From Symsagittifera roscoffensis (Eukaryota > Xenacoelomorpha > Acoela > Convolutidae): DNA of 64,000 bases. Position 1 is the first letter of the stretch. The number at the start of each line of letters is the position of its first letter. The position numbers and the translations under genes were made by a program. Under the pieces are notes generated by a model. The model was not told where the DNA came from. It saw only the letters and a program-made list of their open reading frames with translations, and did no database searches. Of this stretch, positions 59,195-64,000 are shown piece by piece. The DNA lies in contig NC_087067.1 in NCBI RefSeq assembly GCF_963678635.1, positions 38,721,682-38,785,681 of the forward strand. Direction: 5' to 3'.

Positions 59195-59420
59195 ACAAGG
59201 ACAGCCGGCTACTGTGCAAGAATTTTCCGACTATTTTTTTGTTCCAAATTTTTTTTTCAATCAATGTTGGTTTCTTCTGCGTGGTGGGATAAAAAAATAA
59301 ACGAAAAAAAAAACTAAAAAAGAAATTGTTGAAAATTCGGAAATTTTCTTCTGTTTTATTGTTTAAAAGTTTGCCCGTCTCTCTCTCTCTCTCAAAAAAT
59401 AGATGTAAGAGAGCTGCTAT
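59195..59420 (+). repeat. hairpin-headed repeat, copy 8 (fragment), with CT microsatellite
   Basis: CAAGGACAGCCGGCTACTGTGCAAG starts the copy, but the second stem half is lost. A CT run (59,379-59,393) follows. Confidence 0.5.
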
Positions 59421-60570
59421 TTGTGCAAGTAGTCAGAATTATTCCATCACATGAAAAAATTTCAAAAAAAAACTGAAAAAATGAGAATTGGGATGAAGCA
59501 ATGCTAACAATTTCCATTGTACAATCAGATTAAAAAGCGCAAGAAATGAGTAGAAAAAAGTCAATACCAAAGCCAGCTTTTAGAGCAATTTTGGTCTAAA
59601 AAGCCAAAAAAGACCAAACAAACTTTCTAGACCCACTATCATTTTTTGTCCAAAAATTTTGGAAATCGAAAAAAATTCTAAAAATTAATCATATAGAAAA
59701 TCTTTTAATCTTTTAAAATTATTCCAAAACTTTTTACGAACCGTTTTCCACCTATTTCGATGTGCCGTCGAAAATTAAACTCAACTTGCAACAAAAGGGC
59801 TGTTCGTTCCTTTGAATGTTATGCGCCTCTGGCGCAAAAACTAGCTGTTCGTGTTGTTCCGTCTACTTTACAAAGATACTGATAGAGACTATGAAGTAGG
59901 ATGTGCAGAGGATCTATGATAACGAAACCTAAAAAATCTAAACGGTCCGTTTTTGATATTTCCCCAAATTCCAGACCGACAATTTTTTTGAGCGAAGCTC
60001 CTCTGTTGCGACTCATAGACTTTTGTTTGTGCGTCTGGAAATTTCACGCGGTGTCACTATTGCAGTCAAAATTGGTCAGGTTGAGATAGACCTAAAGATA
60101 TAGGTAAGGAGAGAGATCATCCTCTCACACTATCCTTGCCATGGCAGGGGATCTGACGACTATGCTAAGTACTTCCAAAAACATTTGCAAAAAAAGAAAA
60201 ATTTGCGGTCAGAGCATACTTTCTTACTTGTACAGCAACCGGTTAGTCTTTTGTTTTTGTTTTGGCCTAAGATTTAGAGGTCTTTGAACAATAGTAAAAA
60301 TCTTAAGCTGTGAAACCACCATAATTCGATCTTTTCTGCTTTGTTCCAGTACACCGATATTATCAAACTGAAAACACGATATGGTCAAACTGAAATATGT
60401 CAGTTGAAAGTAACCAAACATATTGCATTCAACGCCCTCATGCGTACAAACAAACCATCAAGTGAGTCCAGCGAACAACACATCATAGCTCTTAATCTTC
60501 ATACCAAACTTGCATCTGCTGCTGAAATTGCAACTCATTGATTCGAACAAAATTTTAACTTGGTAAAGTT
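59421..60570. other. upstream region of the UGT gene
   Basis: No gene is supported. It would contain the UGT promoter and 5' UTR. Short open frames at 59,819-60,089 and 60,341-60,541 lack an ATG-plus-splice context that would make them exons. Confidence 0.4.
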
Positions 60571-63211
60571 ATGACAAAATTTGGTTTTCACATCCTACTA
60601 TTTGTTTTGATTGTATACAATCGGGTTTCTTTAGGTCAAACTGACTCGAAAACAGAAAGTTCCGATGGTCCAAAAATACCGGAAGTGAAAAGTTCTATAA
60701 AACCCAAACATGTAGCCCTAGTCGTAGGTTGTCATTCACACGCCATGTTACATAATCACCTTGCGTATACATTACATAACAAGGCGACTAGCGCGGAAAA
60801 ATACAGAGTGAGTTACGTAACAGGTGCTCAGTGTCGTGACATTCCCGAGAGACTGGGAGGTGTGAATATTTTTGACACTGGCGAGTGGTTCTACCCGAGT
60901 AAGGACCCGAATATGTCGGGAGCCGAGTATGTCAAAAATTACACGCGAGGTATTTTCTTTTTTCAATTAATTTGTTATCTTTTCTCATAGAGTCTTTCAA
61001 AAAACTGAAAAAGTTTTTTTGAAATTTAAAAAAAGCTGCTACAAAAATTTCAACGCCCAAATCTTACTGTATGTCAAAAAAATGATAGTTTTCTGTTCGT
61101 GTCGTTGTGACTCATATAAGAATTGACTCATATACTCCTGTCGTTGTGACTCATTAGTTCATGCTTACGTTCGAAAAGAATTTACGAAATAATTATTAAA
61201 ATGCATGGCAGGACCAATAACAAATGAACTTCCTTAATGTGACAATCAGAGGTAAGCAATAACAAGACATTAATCAATTCTGTCCGCCGCCAAACTTCTG
61301 GATTTTACATTAAAAAAATCTAGCTCGACATTTCGTTGGTAATTTTAAGTCCAAAACTACTTTAATCTCAAATTTTAAAGCACTCATTTTCAGGTGAAAT
61401 AGTGTACCCAACCCGAGCTGTCGAAGCCCTAATCCGAGAAGACAGACCCGACTTGATCATCTCCGACAACATCTGCCTCGCCACGGGAACAATAGCCGAA
61501 GTCCACGACATACCCTTTGTGATCGCTTTTCGACCGAGCATTCCGCCGATTTCAATGCACGCCGAGGGATTCAATTTGGGACTCGGAGTTACTTTCAATC
61601 ACGTGCCTGAGTCGACTAGACCCGATTGGTATTTCAAACTATGTGCCGCCTATTGGTACCGAATTCTCATTTCGCTGTTTTGGTTTTTCACGCGAGATGC
61701 AGTTGGTGATTTCGAAAAGCTAAGATCGGATTCAAAGTTGCCAGTATTTGATAACTATTTCCACGTCACGAACAGCTACCCCGTGATTGCTTACTTCGGT
61801 AAATAAATTATAGAACATATTATTAGGTAGAAGCAAAAAAGAGTTTGTTTTCTCAATTTAGGATATTTTGATAATCAATTTATACAAGTGATGAAGAAGC
61901 CTTTTTGATTTTTTTGCCCTAAGCATTCTAAATATCGCATGTATTAAACCGTTCTTGTGGAAACTTTCGCTTAAGTGCTTTTAACAATTTCTATTATAAA
62001 AACTTATCTCCTTAGCTGAAAAATCAATATGACTTCATTGTGCGTATTTTTTTTTTCATTTAGACGAAACAATCTTGGCTCGTCGAGACATTCACCCAAA
62101 GCTAACCACTGTCGGCTTACTGCCACATGAACCAGATAATCTCTCCAGAATTAATCCAGAGCTTCTTGACTTCATCGACAAAAGCGACAAACCAGTTCTC
62201 TACGTTTCAATTGGAACCCGGAACACTTTTTCAGATGATGAGACGAAAATCTTGAAGCGTGTTTTTGAAACGCAGGATCAGTTTAGAGTTGTTTGGGCTC
62301 ATCGCACTTGGAATTATGACGTCATGGATAAAATTGACCAATCAAAGCTGTTTGTTCAGGGCAAAGTGGCGCAGAGGGATATTTTGGGGCATCCGAAAGT
62401 GTAAGATGATAATTGAAATCATTTTAGAAGCGACTTGGTAAAAAGATACCCAGTAAAAAAGAAGGATGTTGTAACTCTCCATAAGATTTTTATGAGAAAA
62501 TATTGGAGGTCTTTTATCATTACCATCTTTATTGTCAATTTCAAAGTAGGCAGGCTCCCAAATAGCTCTATTTTACACATTCAAAAACCCAAATTGACTG
62601 CTTTTCTGTTGTACCGAGACATTGAGAATTATCCGTAACGTTTTCTTAATATACCGCAAAGGTTTGAAAACAGAATAAAGCAAAGTTATCATGTAATTGT
62701 TTTGTTAATTTTTTCTTTTGTTAATATCAAAAAACTTTCTAGTCGAGTGTTCATGTCTCATTGTGCCACTGGTGGGTTTTCGGAAGGCCTGTCACGTGAC
62801 AAAGTGTTCATCGCTGTTCCCCAGAGAGGTGACAATTTCTACTTAGCCGATGTAGTCAAAAAACAAAGCCTCGGAGTCGTCGTCAACTCGGAACCATCCG
62901 ACCTCGAAATGCGAGCTGCTCTCAAAAGCATTCACGAAAACTTAGATTTCTATCTACAAAATGTGCAACAGTTGAAAGAAAAACTTTCCAAAAACTCTAT
63001 CAAAAGACTTGAAAATATAGTAGATTGGTTAATCGATCAGAAACAAACCACCGTTTTTGACTTCGAAGAAAGCAATGTGATATCTTTGCGTAATAGTTTG
63101 ATCACCCTTAGTCTCACTGTTTTGGCTATAGTAGTTGTTCCTGCTTTAACGTTTATTTATTTTCTTAAAATTTGCTGTTGTAAAATTATTGCAAAAGAAA
63201 AAATCAATTAA
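60571..63211 (+). CDS. UDP-glycosyltransferase (UGT family), four exons
   Basis: Exons 60571-60949, 61394-61798, 62064-62400 and 62743-63211 join in phase to 529 residues plus stop. Borders read CGAG|GTATTT, TTTCAG|GTG, TTCG|GTAAAT, TTTAG|ACG, AAAGT|GTAAGA and TTCTAG|TCG. The ATG is the first after an in-frame TAA. A signal peptide (about 1-22) leads to VVGCHSHAMLHNH (51-63), where UGTs keep a catalytic His. The donor-binding signature spans about 358-405, including AQRDILGHPKV, SHCATGGFSEG and PQRGDN. A membrane span (about 493-515) is followed by a short tail ending KEKIN, a KxKxx ER-retrieval signal. UGTs transfer sugar from UDP-sugars to small lipophilic compounds inside the ER. It is divergent: the usual W.PQ block reads GKVAQ, and the usual DQ at the signature end reads DN. 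ATTAAA poly(A)-like signals lie at 63,229 and 63,274. Confidence 0.92.
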
Positions 63212-64000
63212 AAATTTATAACGATGGCATTAAATTCTTTAAAGAACTAGTTGTAATGTTCAGTCAGTTGTATATTAAACATAACATCTAGTTGGGCTCA
63301 AAATGATATATTTTATTGAACCTAAAATCAAAGAAAACAATATAAAAATTGGCTGGTTGTGCTGCAAGTAGCACAAAATGTTTGTGTCCCAGTCTTCTTT
63401 GCAAAAAATCTAGTAGAAAACAAATTTATATATATATTTTTTTCAAATGGTTTTCATATTGAATTTTGAGTGGGAGGGGGAGGAGGAAGCGTTGAATTAA
63501 CATTATTTAGCTTATTTTTCAAATGTTTTCGTTCAAGTCGTTTTTACGTAAAATAACAAAAAAAAAGAAAAAATGTAGTTGCAATGAAGTGTGGGCTGTT
63601 CTTCATCTATTCATGCATTAGTTTACCTAAAAATCTGTTATTTGCGTCAATTTTTATTTTAATTTTTATTTTGATCTATCGGTTGAGACTTGATGAATAT
63701 TCTTTGTAACACTTGACTTAGTGAGAAAAAAGCACGAATTGAACTTCCTCATCATCTTTGGTGATCAAAACAAAACTTTTTGTCATAAAAAAAATTCATT
63801 ATTTTGAAGTTTTTCTACTCAAGTCGTTTTTCATCGACAAAACTAATTAGGTTCAGCGCAGAAAGCAGAAATTTAAAAAAAAAAGCTAGCAGAAACGAAG
63901 AAAATTGCGTTTTTTTTGCTTTTTTTTTAAACTTCTATGCAAAATGGATATAAAAGTAAATAATTTAGATACTAAGTTATATATTTTCAACTTACTGGAA
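63212..64000. other. region downstream of UGT with a hairpin-headed repeat fragment
   Basis: A copy of the dispersed repeat starts at about 63,346 (TTGGCTGGTTGTGCTGCAAGTAGCACA), with one stem half altered. The rest is AT-rich with no supported gene before the window ends. Confidence 0.45.

Overview
This is a eukaryotic, clearly AT-rich window with spliced genes, long introns and dense mobile-element debris. BEL/Pao and Ty3-type LTR elements, a Tc1 fossil and hAT-type miniature elements point to an invertebrate animal. The cysteine-capped leucine-rich-repeat protein recalls proteins common in crustaceans and springtails, so an arthropod is my best but weak guess. No prokaryotic operon, CRISPR array, rRNA or tRNA was recognised.

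Layout: 1-6,000 holds a BEL/Pao LTR retrotransposon whose coding part looks whole (1,919 residues). 10,601-15,347 (minus strand) holds the first four exons of a membrane-protein gene. Its signal peptide, two early transmembrane segments and start of a large outer loop match the N-terminal layout of prominins; its later exons were not found. Its introns contain two hAT-type miniature elements and other repeats. 16,178-16,424 is a long foldback hairpin, and 17,478-20,516 a 1.5 kb unit present twice in tandem. 21,608-40,276 is one very large (18.7 kb) minus-strand Ty3-type endogenous-retrovirus-like fossil with two LTRs and a 4 bp target duplication. It carries gag, protease, RT-RNase H and integrase regions, plus an envelope-like glycoprotein region and several accessory frames. 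It is broken in many places. A candidate host exon (40,491-40,700, minus) sits just beside it. 43,890-45,213 is a dead Tc1 transposon that split a tandem repeat of about 200 bp.

45,214-54,700 is mostly unassigned DNA with one hAT-type element and dispersed repeats. 54,764-55,609 is a single-exon leucine-rich-repeat protein with a probable GPI-anchor tail. 55,787-58,692 contains a duplicated 0.5 kb block. 60,571-63,211 is a complete four-exon UDP-glycosyltransferase gene (529 residues) with signal peptide, C-terminal membrane anchor and ER-retrieval tail.

The host genes (prominin-like, LRR, UGT) are all secretory-pathway proteins, but nothing shows that they work together. The most unusual parts are the giant LTR element with its glycoprotein and accessory frames, and a family of short repeats that begin with a conserved hairpin. 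All exon joins were made by eye from splice signals and reading phase. No similarity search was run.
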